Assembly (NCBI RefSeq): GCF_003116585.1 | Contig: NZ_QEHM01000001.1 | Coordinates: 496,001 to 560,000 of the forward strand | Direction: 5' to 3' | Length of the DNA: 64,000 bases | Source of the DNA: Albibacillus kandeliae | GTDB lineage: Bacteria; Pseudomonadota; Alphaproteobacteria; Rhodobacterales; Rhodobacteraceae | Shown: positions 44,103 through 53,072 of the stretch, piece after piece | How positions within the stretch are numbered: the first letter of the stretch is position 1 | Layout: the number at the start of each line of letters is the position of its first letter | Program-made: the position numbers and the translations under genes | The notes under the pieces: model-generated | The model's database searches: none | What the model saw: only the letters and a program-made list of their open reading frames with translations | Told to the model about the DNA's origin: nothing

Positions 44103-46904
44103 ATGAGCTTTGCCGACCGGATCACCCGCTTGCCCCGTGCCTTTCTGCCCGACCTCGGAGAGGAGGCGCTGGCGCGTGTGCCCGGGCTCTCGGGCGATGC
44201 CGCCGCGCTGGTGCGGGGCACGGCGGGCAGCAGCCCGTACCTCAAGGGGCTGATCGAGGCCCATGCCGCATGGCTGGAGGGGGCGCTGGACGACCCCGAG
44301 GCGACCGCTGCCGAGATCTTTGCCGCCATTCCTGCCTATGGCGCGGATGAGCTTCCGGGGAAGCTGCGCCGGGACAAGGCGCGGCTGGCGCTCTTGCTGG
44401 CCCTTGCCGATCTCGGCGGGGTCTGGCCGCTGGAAACCGTCACCGGAACCCTCAGTGATTTCGCGGGGGCGGCCTGCGACGCGGTGCTGAAGGCAGAGAT
44501 TGCCAAGCTGATCGCCCGGAGCAAGCTGCCGGGACAGGGCGAGGAGGATGTTGCCACCGCGGCCGGGCTGGTGGTGCTTGCCATGGGCAAGATGGGCGCG
44601 CGCGAGCTGAACTACTCGTCCGACATCGACCTGATCTGCCTGTTCGACGAGACGCGCTATGGCGCCGACGACTACCAGGAGGCCCGTGCCGCGCTGGTCC
44701 GGGCCACGCGCAACATGAGCGCGGCGCTGAACGACCGCACGGCCGAGGGCTATGTCTTTCGCACCGATCTGCGGCTGCGGCCCGATCCCTCGGTCACGCC
44801 GGTCTGCATCTCGATGGCGGCAGCCGAGAGCTATTACGAGAGCCTTGGGCGGACGTGGGAGCGGGCGGCCTACATCAAGGCGCGGCCTGCTGCGGGGGAT
44901 ATTGCCGCTGGCGAGCGGTTCATCGCGGCGCTGCGTCCCTTCATCTGGCGCCGTCACCTCGATTTCGCGGCGATCCAGGACGCTCACGACATGCGGCTGC
45001 GGATCCGCGAGTCGAAGAAGCTGGGGGGGCCGCTGGCGATCCCGGGGCATGACATGAAGCTGGGGCGCGGCGGGATCCGCGAGATCGAGTTCTTCACCCA
45101 GACCCGGCAGTTGATCGCGGGGGGGCGTGACGACTCGCTGCGGCTGCGCGGCACGGTCGAGGGGCTGCGAGCGCTGGCGGCGCGGGGCTGGGTGCCGCAG
45201 GAGGCGGCGGAACAGCTGATCGGCCACTACCGCGACCACCGCGAGGTCGAGCACCGCATCCAGATGCTGCACGACGCGCAGACCCACAAGGTGCCGGTGA
45301 ACCCGGACGAATTGGAGCGGGTGGCCTGCCTGATGGGGACGGACACCAACGCCCTGATCGCCGACCTGTCGCGGCGTCTGGGCGAGGTGCACGAGCTGAC
45401 CGAGGGCTTCTTTGCGCCCGATGCCGCGCCGCCGCCACTGCGCGAGCCCGAGACCGAGCGGATCGACACCGACATCTGCCGCCGCTGGCCGAGCTATCCG
45501 GCGCTGCGGTCGGAACGGGCGCGCCAGATCTTCGAGCGGCTGCGGCCCGAACTGCTGCGCCGCCTTGCGCGGACCGCGCAGCCGCAGGAATCGCTGATGG
45601 CGCTCGATGGCTTCCTCGCCGGACTGCCTGCGGGGGTGCAGCTGTTCTCGCTGTTCGAGGCGAACCACCAGCTGATCGACCTGCTGATCGACATCGTCGG
45701 GACCTCGCCGGAACTGGCGGGCTATCTGTCGCGCAACGCGGCTGTCTTCGACGCGGTGATCGGCGGAGCCTTCTTTGCGGACTGGCCGGGCCGGTCCGCG
45801 CTGGAGGCGGACCTTGGTGGCAAGCTGGCGCAGGAGCGCGATTACGAGACCCAGCTCGACGCCGCGCGCCGCTGGTGCAAGGAATGGCATTTCCGGATCG
45901 GCGTGCATCACCTGCGGGGGCTGATCGGCGCGGCCGAGGCGGGGGCGCAGTATGCCGACCTGGCAGAAGCGGTGATCGCCTCGCTGTTCCCGGTGGTGAC
46001 CCGTCACTTTGCCGCCAAGCACGGCACGCCGCCGGGGCGGGGCGCCGCGGTGGTGGGCATGGGCTCGCTCGGGGCGCACCGGCTCAACGCCCGCTCCGAC
46101 CTCGACCTGATCGTGATCTATGACTACGGCGAGGCCGAAACCTCGGAGGGGAAGCGCCCGCTGCCGTCGCGGACCTATTACGCGCGGCTGACGCAGGCGC
46201 TGATCACCGCGCTGACCGCGCCGATGGCCGAGGGCAAGCTCTACGAGGTCGACATGCGGCTGCGGCCCTCGGGCAATCAGGGGCCGGTGGCGACCAGCTG
46301 GGCCAGCTTCCGGAACTATCAGGAGAACGAGGCCTGGGTCTGGGAACATCTGGCCCTGACCCGTGCCCGCGTGATCGCGGGGGGCGAGCAGGGGCTGGCC
46401 GAAGATATCGAGGATTTCCGCGCGACGCTGCTGGGACAGTCGCAGGACGCGGCCAAGGTTATGGCCGAGGTGCAGGACATGCGCCGTCGCATCGCCGAGG
46501 CCCGGACGCCCTCGGGGCTGTGGGAGGCCAAGACCGGACCGGGGCGGATGCAGGACATCGAATTGCTCGCGCAGTCGGGCGTCTTGCTGTCGCCCGAGGC
46601 GATGCGCGACGTGGCGGGCGGGCTGGCGGCCCTGGGCGGGGCGGGGTTCGTCACGGCCGCGCAGGCGGAGACGCTGAATGCGAACTACGAGCTGTTCAGC
46701 GCGGTCATGACGGCCTCGCGCCTGATCTCGGCCGAACCGCTCGACCCCGAACGGATTGGCGAGGGCGGAGCGGCGTTCCTGTGCCGCGCGACCGGTTTGG
46801 GCGATCTGGCGTCGCTTCGGGACGCGCTCGAGGAGGGATACGCGGATAGCGAGGCCATCATCGACGCCTGTATCGAGGGCGTGCTGGAGGACGATACCGC
46901 ATGA
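44103..46904 (+). CDS. glnE: Bifunctional glutamine synthetase adenylyltransferase/deadenylase
   Basis: GlnE adds AMP to glutamine synthetase when nitrogen is plentiful and removes it when scarce, under PII control. The 933-residue protein carries both nucleotidyltransferase domains: the N-terminal deadenylase (MGKMGARELNYSSDIDLICL; GSxxL-D-x-D) and the C-terminal adenylylase (GMGSLGAHRLNARSDLDLIV). Regulatory helical domains follow each. Length is normal. ATG 44103 is preferred to TTG 44097. Its end overlaps the next small gene by 4 bases. Confidence 0.94.
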   Translation: MSFADRITRLPRAFLPDLGEEALARVPGLSGDAAALVRGTAGSSPYLKGLIEAHAAWLEGALDDPEATAAEIFAAIPAYGADELPGKLRRDKARLALLLALADLGGVWPLETVTGTLSDFAGAACDAVLKAEIAKLIARSKLPGQGEEDVATAAGLVVLAMGKMGARELNYSSDIDLICLFDETRYGADDYQEARAALVRATRNMSAALNDRTAEGYVFRTDLRLRPDPSVTPVCISMAAAESYYESLGRTWERAAYIKARPAAGDIAAGERFIAALRPFIWRRHLDFAAIQDAHDMRLRIRESKKLGGPLAIPGHDMKLGRGGIREIEFFTQTRQLIAGGRDDSLRLRGTVEGLRALAARGWVPQEAAEQLIGHYRDHREVEHRIQMLHDAQTHKVPVNPDELERVACLMGTDTNALIADLSRRLGEVHELTEGFFAPDAAPPPLREPETERIDTDICRRWPSYPALRSERARQIFERLRPELLRRLARTAQPQESLMALDGFLAGLPAGVQLFSLFEANHQLIDLLIDIVGTSPELAGYLSRNAAVFDAVIGGAFFADWPGRSALEADLGGKLAQERDYETQLDAARRWCKEWHFRIGVHHLRGLIGAAEAGAQYADLAEAVIASLFPVVTRHFAAKHGTPPGRGAAVVGMGSLGAHRLNARSDLDLIVIYDYGEAETSEGKRPLPSRTYYARLTQALITALTAPMAEGKLYEVDMRLRPSGNQGPVATSWASFRNYQENEAWVWEHLALTRARVIAGGEQGLAEDIEDFRATLLGQSQDAAKVMAEVQDMRRRIAEARTPSGLWEAKTGPGRMQDIELLAQSGVLLSPEAMRDVAGGLAALGGAGFVTAAQAETLNANYELFSAVMTASRLISAEPLDPERIGEGGAAFLCRATGLGDLASLRDALEEGYADSEAIIDACIEGVLEDDTA

Positions 46905-47173
46905 AGGGTGACCCGGAAACCGACCCCAAGGGGCTGATCTACGAGGCCTACCGGATCGAGAATATCACCCCGGCCGAGTGCCGGACGATCTTTCTCGACT
47001 GGGCGCTCAGCATGGCCGAGGGGACCGATACCCGCGTGGCGCTGCAGAAGCTGATCGCGCAGTATGGCGCCGGCTCTGACGATCACCCGATGACGGCGGT
47101 GCTGACCGCCGGGCTGGACAGCATGGCGACACCGCGCCGTCGGGGGGGCTGGCGCAGCCGCCCGAGGAGCTGA
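46901..47173 (+). CDS. Small conserved hypothetical protein coupled to glnE
   Basis: The 90-residue frame overlaps the glnE stop (ATGA). It has a compact helical part (GLIYEAYRIENITPAECRTI, LDWALSMAEGTDTRVALQKL) and a basic, disordered C-terminus (TPRRRGGWRSRPRS). Codon use is host-like, so it is probably real. I do not recognise the family; coupling suggests a tie to nitrogen control but nothing more. Confidence 0.65.
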   Translation: MKGDPETDPKGLIYEAYRIENITPAECRTIFLDWALSMAEGTDTRVALQKLIAQYGAGSDDHPMTAVLTAGLDSMATPRRRGGWRSRPRS

Positions 47174-47232
47174 GCGAGGGGCGCCCAAGGCACCCCCGAG
47201 CGCTTTGACAATCGCCGCGAGACGGAATGATT

Positions 47233-47257
47233 CTCCCTGCAATTCTGGAGGGAGTTT
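47233..47257 (+). terminator. Possible terminator after the glnE operon
   Basis: CTCCCT pairs with AGGGAG around a 10-base loop, followed by TTT only. It lies 59 bases after the stop of the small gene. The rest of the gap to 47433 shows nothing beyond a TAGGAGG ribosome-binding site for the next gene. Confidence 0.4.
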
Positions 47258-47433
47258 CCGGCGTATTTCCGAGGTATCCGAGACAGTTTCGTGCAACCTA
47301 TGGGCATTGTTCCGTCAGGTTCATCAATGACCCCGAATTAACTCAGTTTTGTCGAAAACCCGCCGTTTTGCGGTACCAAATGCGCCATCATTGATCGGGC
47401 CGCGTTGGTCTGGTTCTGCCGTAGGAGGCGAAG

Positions 47434-48084
47434 GTGAAAAAGTTTTTTGTTGCAGTGTTCATGAGTGTTTTCATCGGTCAGGCTGCCGTGGCCGAGCCGG
47501 GCGTCTCCGACCGGGGCGAGGCGGTGGTCATCAAGGCCGCCGCTTCCGCCGACGCGGCCTCGTTGAGCCGCGCGCCGCTGCGCGTGCGCTCGGTCAAGGT
47601 CAGCGTTCCGCGCAGCCTGAAGGTGTCTGAGAGCAGCCAGTTGCTGCCCTCGGGTGACATCGTCTGGCGCGAAGACCCCAAGGGTGACCGCTATGCCCAG
47701 GTGCAGGCGATCTTCGAAACCGCGATGAAGCGCGGCGTTGCCCCGCTCAAGGGCTCGATCCCGGTCGATATCAGCGTCGAGGTGGTGAAGTTCCACGCCC
47801 TGACCGAAACCGCGCGCCGCAGCACCGGTGGGGTGCACGCGCTGAAGTTCATGCTGACCGTGACCGACGCCCGCACTGGCAAGGTGCTGATGGAGCGCCA
47901 TGCGGTGCAGGCCGATTTCGAAGCCTACGGCGGGCGCAAGGCCAAGGCCGCCGAGGCGCAGGGGCAGACCCAGAAGGTCCGCATCACCAATCACCTGGCG
48001 CAGGTTATCGCGATCGAGCTGAGCAACCCCGAGGGCTACACCGGGTCGCTGAAGAGTACGATCCAGCGCTGGAACTACATGTAA
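47434..48084 (+). CDS. Exported DUF6778-like protein
   Basis: The 216-residue protein has a signal peptide (FFVAVFMSVFIGQAAVA) and a body with strands VRSVKVSVPRSLKVSES, DIVWREDPKGDRYAQVQAIFE, VDISVEVVKFHALTETARR and HALKFMLTVTDARTGKVLME. This resembles the DUF6778 family of Rhodobacterales periplasmic proteins, though here without a lipobox Cys. The start is GTG with TAGGAGG upstream. Function unknown. It is followed after 38 bp by an rRNA methyltransferase gene, probably a chance neighbour. Confidence 0.7.
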   Translation: MKKFFVAVFMSVFIGQAAVAEPGVSDRGEAVVIKAAASADAASLSRAPLRVRSVKVSVPRSLKVSESSQLLPSGDIVWREDPKGDRYAQVQAIFETAMKRGVAPLKGSIPVDISVEVVKFHALTETARRSTGGVHALKFMLTVTDARTGKVLMERHAVQADFEAYGGRKAKAAEAQGQTQKVRITNHLAQVIAIELSNPEGYTGSLKSTIQRWNYM

Positions 48085-48122
48085 CGCTTTCCCCGCTTCA
48101 TCAGCCGGGATAAGAGGGCGCC

Positions 48123-49331
48123 ATGACGGCGCCTTCTTCCTTTTTCGACCTCCCGCGCGTGCGGCTCAAGCCCAAGGCAAATGCCCGTGGACTGCGGCGA
48201 GGATTCCCCTGGGTTTATGACAGCGACCTGGTCACCGACCGGCGCACCAAGGCGTTGCCGCCCGGCGCGATCGCGGTGCTGGAGGATGGCGAGCGAACGC
48301 CCCTCGGCGTGGTTGCGGTGAACACCCAGTCGCGGATCGTGTGCCGGATGCTGGATCAGGATCCGCAGGCGGTGATCGACCGGGGCTGGTTCGCCACGCG
48401 CCTGTCGCGGGCGCTGGAGCTGCGGGAGCGGCTGTTCGACAAGCCGTTCTACCGGCTGGTCCATGCCGAGGCCGACGGGCTGCCGGGGGTGGTGATCGAC
48501 CGCTTCGGCGAGGCCTGTGTCGTGCAGCCCAATGCCGCCTGGGCCGACGCCCATATCACCGAGCTGGCCGAGGCGCTCGCCGAGGTCACAGGCGTGACCA
48601 CGATCCTCAAGAACGCCTCGGGCCGGACCCGTGCGCTCGAAGGGCTCGACGATGTTTCCTCGGTGCTGCTGGGGACGGCGCCCGAGGCGCCGATCCCGGT
48701 GCCGATGAACGGGGCCACCTACATGGCCGACCTGACCGGCGGGCAGAAGACCGGCCTGTTCTTCGATCAGCGTCCGAACCATGCCTTTGCCGCCTCGCTG
48801 GCGCGCGGGGCGCGGGTTCTCGATGTCTTCTCGCATGTGGGGGGCTTCGGCCTTGCCGCGCTGGCCAACGAGGCCGAGTCGGCGCTTTGCGTCGACGGGT
48901 CGAACCCTGCGCTGGACCTTGCCGCGCGCGGTGCCGCCGCGATGGGTGTTTCCGAGCGCTTCTCGTCCCGGCTGGGCGATGCCTTCGACGTGCTGACAGC
49001 GCTGGGGCAGGAGGGCGCGCAGTTTGACCTCGTGGTCTGCGATCCGCCCGCCTTTGCGCCCAGCAAGCAGGCGCTGGAAGCCGGGCTGCGCGCCTACGAG
49101 CGGGTCGCGCGCCTTGCCGCGCCGCTGGTGGCGCCGGGCGGTTACCTCGGGCTTTGTTCCTGTTCGCACGCGGCGGACCTGCAGCGGTTCCGCGACGCCT
49201 CGGTTCGGGGGATCGGCAGGGCCGGACGGTCGGCCCAGCTGCTCGCGACGGGTTTTGCCGGGCCCGATCACCCGCAGCTGCCGCAACTGGCCGAGAGCGG
49301 CTACCTCAAGGCGGTGTTCTTCCGGCTGTGA
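48123..49331 (+). CDS. RlmI/RlmK-like 23S rRNA cytosine methyltransferase
   Basis: The 402-residue class I SAM methyltransferase has an N-terminal PUA domain (about 12-80; RGFPWVYDSDLVTD) and an EEHEE-type linker. The Rossmann domain contains VLDVFSHVGGFGLAAL (SAM motif I) and VVCDPPAFAPSKQ (catalytic motif IV), the layout of RlmI, which makes m5C1962 in 23S rRNA. The Cys in FLGLCSCSH near the C-terminal part fits the family nucleophile region. Its stop overlaps the GTG start of the PIN gene. Confidence 0.87.
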   Translation: MTAPSSFFDLPRVRLKPKANARGLRRGFPWVYDSDLVTDRRTKALPPGAIAVLEDGERTPLGVVAVNTQSRIVCRMLDQDPQAVIDRGWFATRLSRALELRERLFDKPFYRLVHAEADGLPGVVIDRFGEACVVQPNAAWADAHITELAEALAEVTGVTTILKNASGRTRALEGLDDVSSVLLGTAPEAPIPVPMNGATYMADLTGGQKTGLFFDQRPNHAFAASLARGARVLDVFSHVGGFGLAALANEAESALCVDGSNPALDLAARGAAAMGVSERFSSRLGDAFDVLTALGQEGAQFDLVVCDPPAFAPSKQALEAGLRAYERVARLAAPLVAPGGYLGLCSCSHAADLQRFRDASVRGIGRAGRSAQLLATGFAGPDHPQLPQLAESGYLKAVFFRL

Positions 49332-49867
49332 AGGTAGTCATCGACACCTGCGTCCTTTACCCGACGGTGATGCGCGAGATGGTTCTGGCGGTGGCGCGGA
49401 AGGGCCACTTCACGCCGCTCTGGTCAGCCCGCATCCTTGAGGAATGGGCGCGGGCGGCGATCAAGCTGGGCCCCGAGGGCGAGGCGCAGGCGCGGGCCGA
49501 GATCGCCATGCTGCGGGCCGACTGGCCCCGCGCTGAGCTGTCGCCGGCTCCGGGCGTGGAGGCGCGGCTCTGGCTGCCGGACCCGGCGGACCGGCACGTG
49601 CTGGCCGTGGCGGTCGCTGGCTCGGCGGACCTGATCATGACGCTCAACGCCAAGGACTTTCCGCGCAACATCCTCGCCGAGGAAGACCTCGACCGGGTCG
49701 ACCCCGATGGCTACCTGCACGGTCTGTGGTTGGAGCATCCCAAGGATGTGGCGGCGGCGGCCGCGCAGGTGCTGGAACGTGCGCGCCAACTCTCGGACAA
49801 GGACTGGGAGATGCGCCCGCTGCTGAAGAAAGCGCGCCTGCCACGACTTGCCAAGGCTCTCGGGTAA
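49328..49867 (+). CDS. PIN-domain putative ribonuclease
   Basis: The 179-residue protein begins VVIDTCVLYP (first catalytic Asp), has ILEEWARA (Glu) and DPADRHVLAVAVAGSADLIMTLNAKDFP (the further Asp residues and the conserved T-N-x-x-D/K-D-F strand). That is a complete PIN acidic site, which uses Mg to cut RNA. A helical tail of about 60 residues follows. The GTG start overlaps the methyltransferase stop (GTGA). No antitoxin gene is adjacent, so it is not an ordinary VapBC pair. Confidence 0.82.
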   Translation: MKVVIDTCVLYPTVMREMVLAVARKGHFTPLWSARILEEWARAAIKLGPEGEAQARAEIAMLRADWPRAELSPAPGVEARLWLPDPADRHVLAVAVAGSADLIMTLNAKDFPRNILAEEDLDRVDPDGYLHGLWLEHPKDVAAAAAQVLERARQLSDKDWEMRPLLKKARLPRLAKALG

Positions 49868-50016
49868 ATCGTTCATTTTCAGCAGGTTTCATGCTGAATT
49901 TAAATTATCATGTCAGGTTGTCCGGCGAAGTGCCGGGGTTTTGGGCGAGACTGCCGGTGCATCCTGCCGCGTGCTCCCGCTTGCGCAGGGGAGGCTTTTC
50001 CTATTTCTCTTCGCCC

Positions 50017-51240
50017 ATGACACTTGATTCAGACTTTGTCCGCAGCCAGTTCCCGGCCTTTTCGCAGGATGCGACCGCCGAGATCGCCAATTTCGAGAAT
50101 GCCGGGGGCTCCTATGCCTGCGGCTTCGTGATCGACCGGCTCACGCGCTTTTACACCGAGCGCAAGACCCAGCCCTATGGTCCGGCCTCGCCCTCGCGTC
50201 TTGGCGGCGAGGAGATGGACGAGGCGCGCACGCGCATGGCGGCGCTGCTTGGCGTCGCGGGGGACGAATTGAGCTTTGGCCCCTCGACCACGCAGAACAC
50301 CTATGTGCTGGCGCAGGCCTTCCGCAAATGGCTGAAGCCGGGCGAGGCGATCGTGGTCACCAATCAGGACCACGAGGCCAACTCGGGTCCGTGGCGGCGG
50401 TTGGCCGACGAGGGCATCGAGGTCCGCGAGTGGCGGATGAACCCCGAGACCGGGCACCTTGACCCCGAGGACCTTGAGCCGTTGCTGGACGAGAGCGTGC
50501 GGCTGGTCTGTTTCCCGCAATGTTCCAACGTGGTGGGCGAGATCAACCCGGTGGTCGAGATCACCGCGATGGCCCACGCGGCGGGCGCCTTTGTCTGCGT
50601 CGACGGGGTGTCCTATGCGCCGCACGGGTTCCCGAACGTGGGAGAGCTGGGGCCGGATATCTACCTGTTCTCGGCCTACAAGACCTATGGCCCGCATCAG
50701 GGCCTGATGGTGGTGCGCCGCCCTCTGGCCGAGCTGCTGCCGAACCAGGGGCACTATTTCAACGGCGACGTGCTCTACAAGCGGTTCACTCCGGCAGGCC
50801 CGGACCACGCCCAGATCGCGGCCTGTGCCGGGATGGCGGATTACGTCGAAGCGCTGGCCGCACACCACGGAGCGCCGGAAGGCACCGCCGTGGCGCGGGG
50901 CGAGTTCGTCCACGACCTGATGCGCGCCCGCGAGGTCGAGTTGCTGCAACCGCTGCTCGACGCCGTGAAGGCACGCAATGCGGTGCGCCTGCTTGGCCCC
51001 GCAGAGGCGGAGAACCGGGCGCCGACCGTGGCGCTGGCGCTGGCCGCCGATCCGTTCGAGGCCAACGACAAGCTCGCGGCGCGGGGCGTCATGGCGGGGG
51101 CCAGCGACTTCTACGCCAACCGTGCGCTCGAAGGCATGGGCGTCAGCCCGGACAAGGGCGTGCTGCGGCTGAGCTTTACCCACTACACCAGCAAGGCCGA
51201 AGTCGACCGGCTGCTGAACGCGCTCGACGACATCCTGTGA
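50017..51240 (+). CDS. Class V aminotransferase / cysteine desulfurase-like
   Basis: The 407-residue fold-type I PLP enzyme resembles the SufS/CsdA class: IANFENAGGSYACG, FGPSTTQNTYVLAQAF, TNQDHEANSGPWRRL, VCVDGVSYAPHGFPNV and the PLP lysine in LFSAYKTYGPHQG. The catalytic Cys loop of true desulfurases is not evident, so it may instead be a kynureninase- or lyase-type member. ATG 50017 is the family-like start. It is a single gene ahead of a photolyase gene. Confidence 0.82.
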   Translation: MTLDSDFVRSQFPAFSQDATAEIANFENAGGSYACGFVIDRLTRFYTERKTQPYGPASPSRLGGEEMDEARTRMAALLGVAGDELSFGPSTTQNTYVLAQAFRKWLKPGEAIVVTNQDHEANSGPWRRLADEGIEVREWRMNPETGHLDPEDLEPLLDESVRLVCFPQCSNVVGEINPVVEITAMAHAAGAFVCVDGVSYAPHGFPNVGELGPDIYLFSAYKTYGPHQGLMVVRRPLAELLPNQGHYFNGDVLYKRFTPAGPDHAQIAACAGMADYVEALAAHHGAPEGTAVARGEFVHDLMRAREVELLQPLLDAVKARNAVRLLGPAEAENRAPTVALALAADPFEANDKLAARGVMAGASDFYANRALEGMGVSPDKGVLRLSFTHYTSKAEVDRLLNALDDIL

Positions 51241-51288
51241 ACCACAGCCTTGCGGGCTACGTATAGTCCGCGAGGCGAAGGAACAGGC

Positions 51289-52713
51289 ATGACCGACGAG
51301 ACATCCCCGATACTGTTGTGGTTCAGGCGCGACCTGCGCCTGAGCGATCACCCGGCGCTGAGCGCCGCCTGTTCGAGCGGGCGGCCGGTGATACCGGTTT
51401 TCCTGCTCGACGAGGTGGCCGAGGGGCTGGGCGCGGCGCCTAAGTGGCGGCTGGGGCTTGGGCTGGAGCATTTCGCCGGGCGGCTGGAGGAGAAGGGCAG
51501 CCGCCTGATCCTGCGGCGCGGCAAGGCGCTGGAACAGTTGCAGCGGCTGGTCGAGGAGACCAGGGCGAGCGCGGTCTGGTGGTCACGCCTTTACGATCCA
51601 GAGAGCGTGGCGCGCGATACGAAGGTGAAGTCGGAGCTGAAGGCGGCGGGGATCGACGCGCGCTCCTTCGGCGGGCACCTGATGTTCGAGCCTTGGACCG
51701 TCGAGACTGGCGAGGGGAATTACTACAAGGTCTTTACCCCGTTCTGGCGGACGGTCAGCACCCGCGTGGTTGAAGAGCCCCTGCGTGCGCCTGCCCGCAT
51801 CCCCGCGCCGAACGGCTGGCCCGACAGCGAGACGCTGGCGGACTGGCAGCTTGGCACGGCGATGAACAGGGGGGCCGTGGTCATGCTGGCGCATCAGAGG
51901 GTGGGTGAAGAGGCGGCGGTGAACCGGCTGGACTATTTCACCGACGCGCTGATCGACCGCTATCGGCGCGACCGGGATATTCCGGGCAAGGATGCGACCT
52001 CGGGGCTGTCGGAGAACCTCGCCCTTGGCGAGATCAGTCCGAACCGCTGCTGGTACGCGGCGGAGCGGGCCCGCGAGGGCGGTGCCGACGAGGCGGCGAC
52101 CTTTCAGAAGGAACTGGTCTGGCGCGAGTTCGCCTACCACCTGATGCATCACACGCCGCGCTTGGTGTCGGGCAACTGGCGCGAGGACTGGGACGCCTTT
52201 CCGTGGAACGAGGACGAGCGCCGTGCCGAGGTCTGGGCGTGGAAGAAGGGGCGCACCGGCGTGCCCTTCGTCGATGCAGGGATGCGCGAGATGTACGTGA
52301 CGGGACGTATGCACAACCGGGTGCGGATGATCGTCGCGAGCTACCTGACCAAGCACCTGATGTGCCACTGGCGGATCGGGCAGAAATGGTTCGAGGACTG
52401 CCTGACCGACTGGGATCCGGCCAGCAACGCGCTGGGATGGCAGTGGACGGCTGGCTCGGGGCCCGATGCGGCGCCCTATTTCCGGGTGTTCAACCCGGAG
52501 ACCCAACGCGAGAAGTTCGACCCGGACAGCCGCTACGTCTCGCGCTGGATCGCCGAGGGGCAGAGATCGCCCGGCAAGGATGCGCTGAGTTACTTCGATG
52601 CCATCCCAAGGCGTTGGGCTATGGGGCCGGGGGATGATTACCCGAAACCCGTGGTCGGGCTGAAGGAGGGCCGGGAGGCGGCTCTCGCGGCCTATTCCAA
52701 CCGGGCGGGCTGA
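51289..52713 (+). CDS. phr: Deoxyribodipyrimidine photolyase
   Basis: This flavoprotein uses blue light to split cyclobutane pyrimidine dimers. The 474-residue protein has the N-terminal antenna domain (ILLWFRRDLRLSDHPAL) and the FAD domain with LSENLALGEISPN, WREFAYHLMHHTP, GRTGVPFVDAGMREM, TGRMHNRVRMIVASYLTKHL and WFEDCLTDWDPASNALGWQW (electron-transfer Trp and FAD Asn/Asp). These match class I CPD photolyases. ATG 51289 has GAAGGA upstream. Confidence 0.94.
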   Translation: MTDETSPILLWFRRDLRLSDHPALSAACSSGRPVIPVFLLDEVAEGLGAAPKWRLGLGLEHFAGRLEEKGSRLILRRGKALEQLQRLVEETRASAVWWSRLYDPESVARDTKVKSELKAAGIDARSFGGHLMFEPWTVETGEGNYYKVFTPFWRTVSTRVVEEPLRAPARIPAPNGWPDSETLADWQLGTAMNRGAVVMLAHQRVGEEAAVNRLDYFTDALIDRYRRDRDIPGKDATSGLSENLALGEISPNRCWYAAERAREGGADEAATFQKELVWREFAYHLMHHTPRLVSGNWREDWDAFPWNEDERRAEVWAWKKGRTGVPFVDAGMREMYVTGRMHNRVRMIVASYLTKHLMCHWRIGQKWFEDCLTDWDPASNALGWQWTAGSGPDAAPYFRVFNPETQREKFDPDSRYVSRWIAEGQRSPGKDALSYFDAIPRRWAMGPGDDYPKPVVGLKEGREAALAAYSNRAG

Positions 52714-52727
52714 AGCCCGGCTGACCC

Positions 52728-52967
52728 TCAGTACCCGCCGGGGCAGCAGCCGAACAGGCTGCGGATGTCGTTCTCGTGGGCGAAGGCCTCGGGGTGGAGG
52801 TCCATCATTTCGCGCACGAAGGCGCGGCGGGTTTTGTCCGTTTCGGTCTGCGGGGCGCCGGGCAAAACCCGCGGACGCGGGCGCCAGAACTGCGAGGTAC
52901 CGGACGCAAGGGTGATGCGCAGGTGCTGGAACCAGGTCAGCCCCGGGACTGTGTCGAGCGATGCCAT
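52728..52967 (-). CDS. Small conserved hypothetical protein, 79 residues
   Basis: The protein reads MASLDTVPGLTWFQHLRITL at the start, then a basic stretch (RPRPRVLPGAP), a helix TDKTRRAFVREMMDLHPEAF and an end with two Cys (LFGCCPGGY). It is convergent with the photolyase gene, 14 bp apart. It looks like a small lineage-specific protein, possibly conserved in Rhodobacterales; the function is unknown. Confidence 0.6.
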   Translation of the reverse strand: MASLDTVPGLTWFQHLRITLASGTSQFWRPRPRVLPGAPQTETDKTRRAFVREMMDLHPEAFAHENDIRSLFGCCPGGY

Positions 52968-53072
52968 TTCTGCCTCCGCGTTGGGATGGGAACCTTACTC
53001 GAGGCTAGGTGACGCAGGGGTTTCGTGGTATCCGTTAGAATGTTGGACCGCTCTTCAGAAATGTAGAACGTC

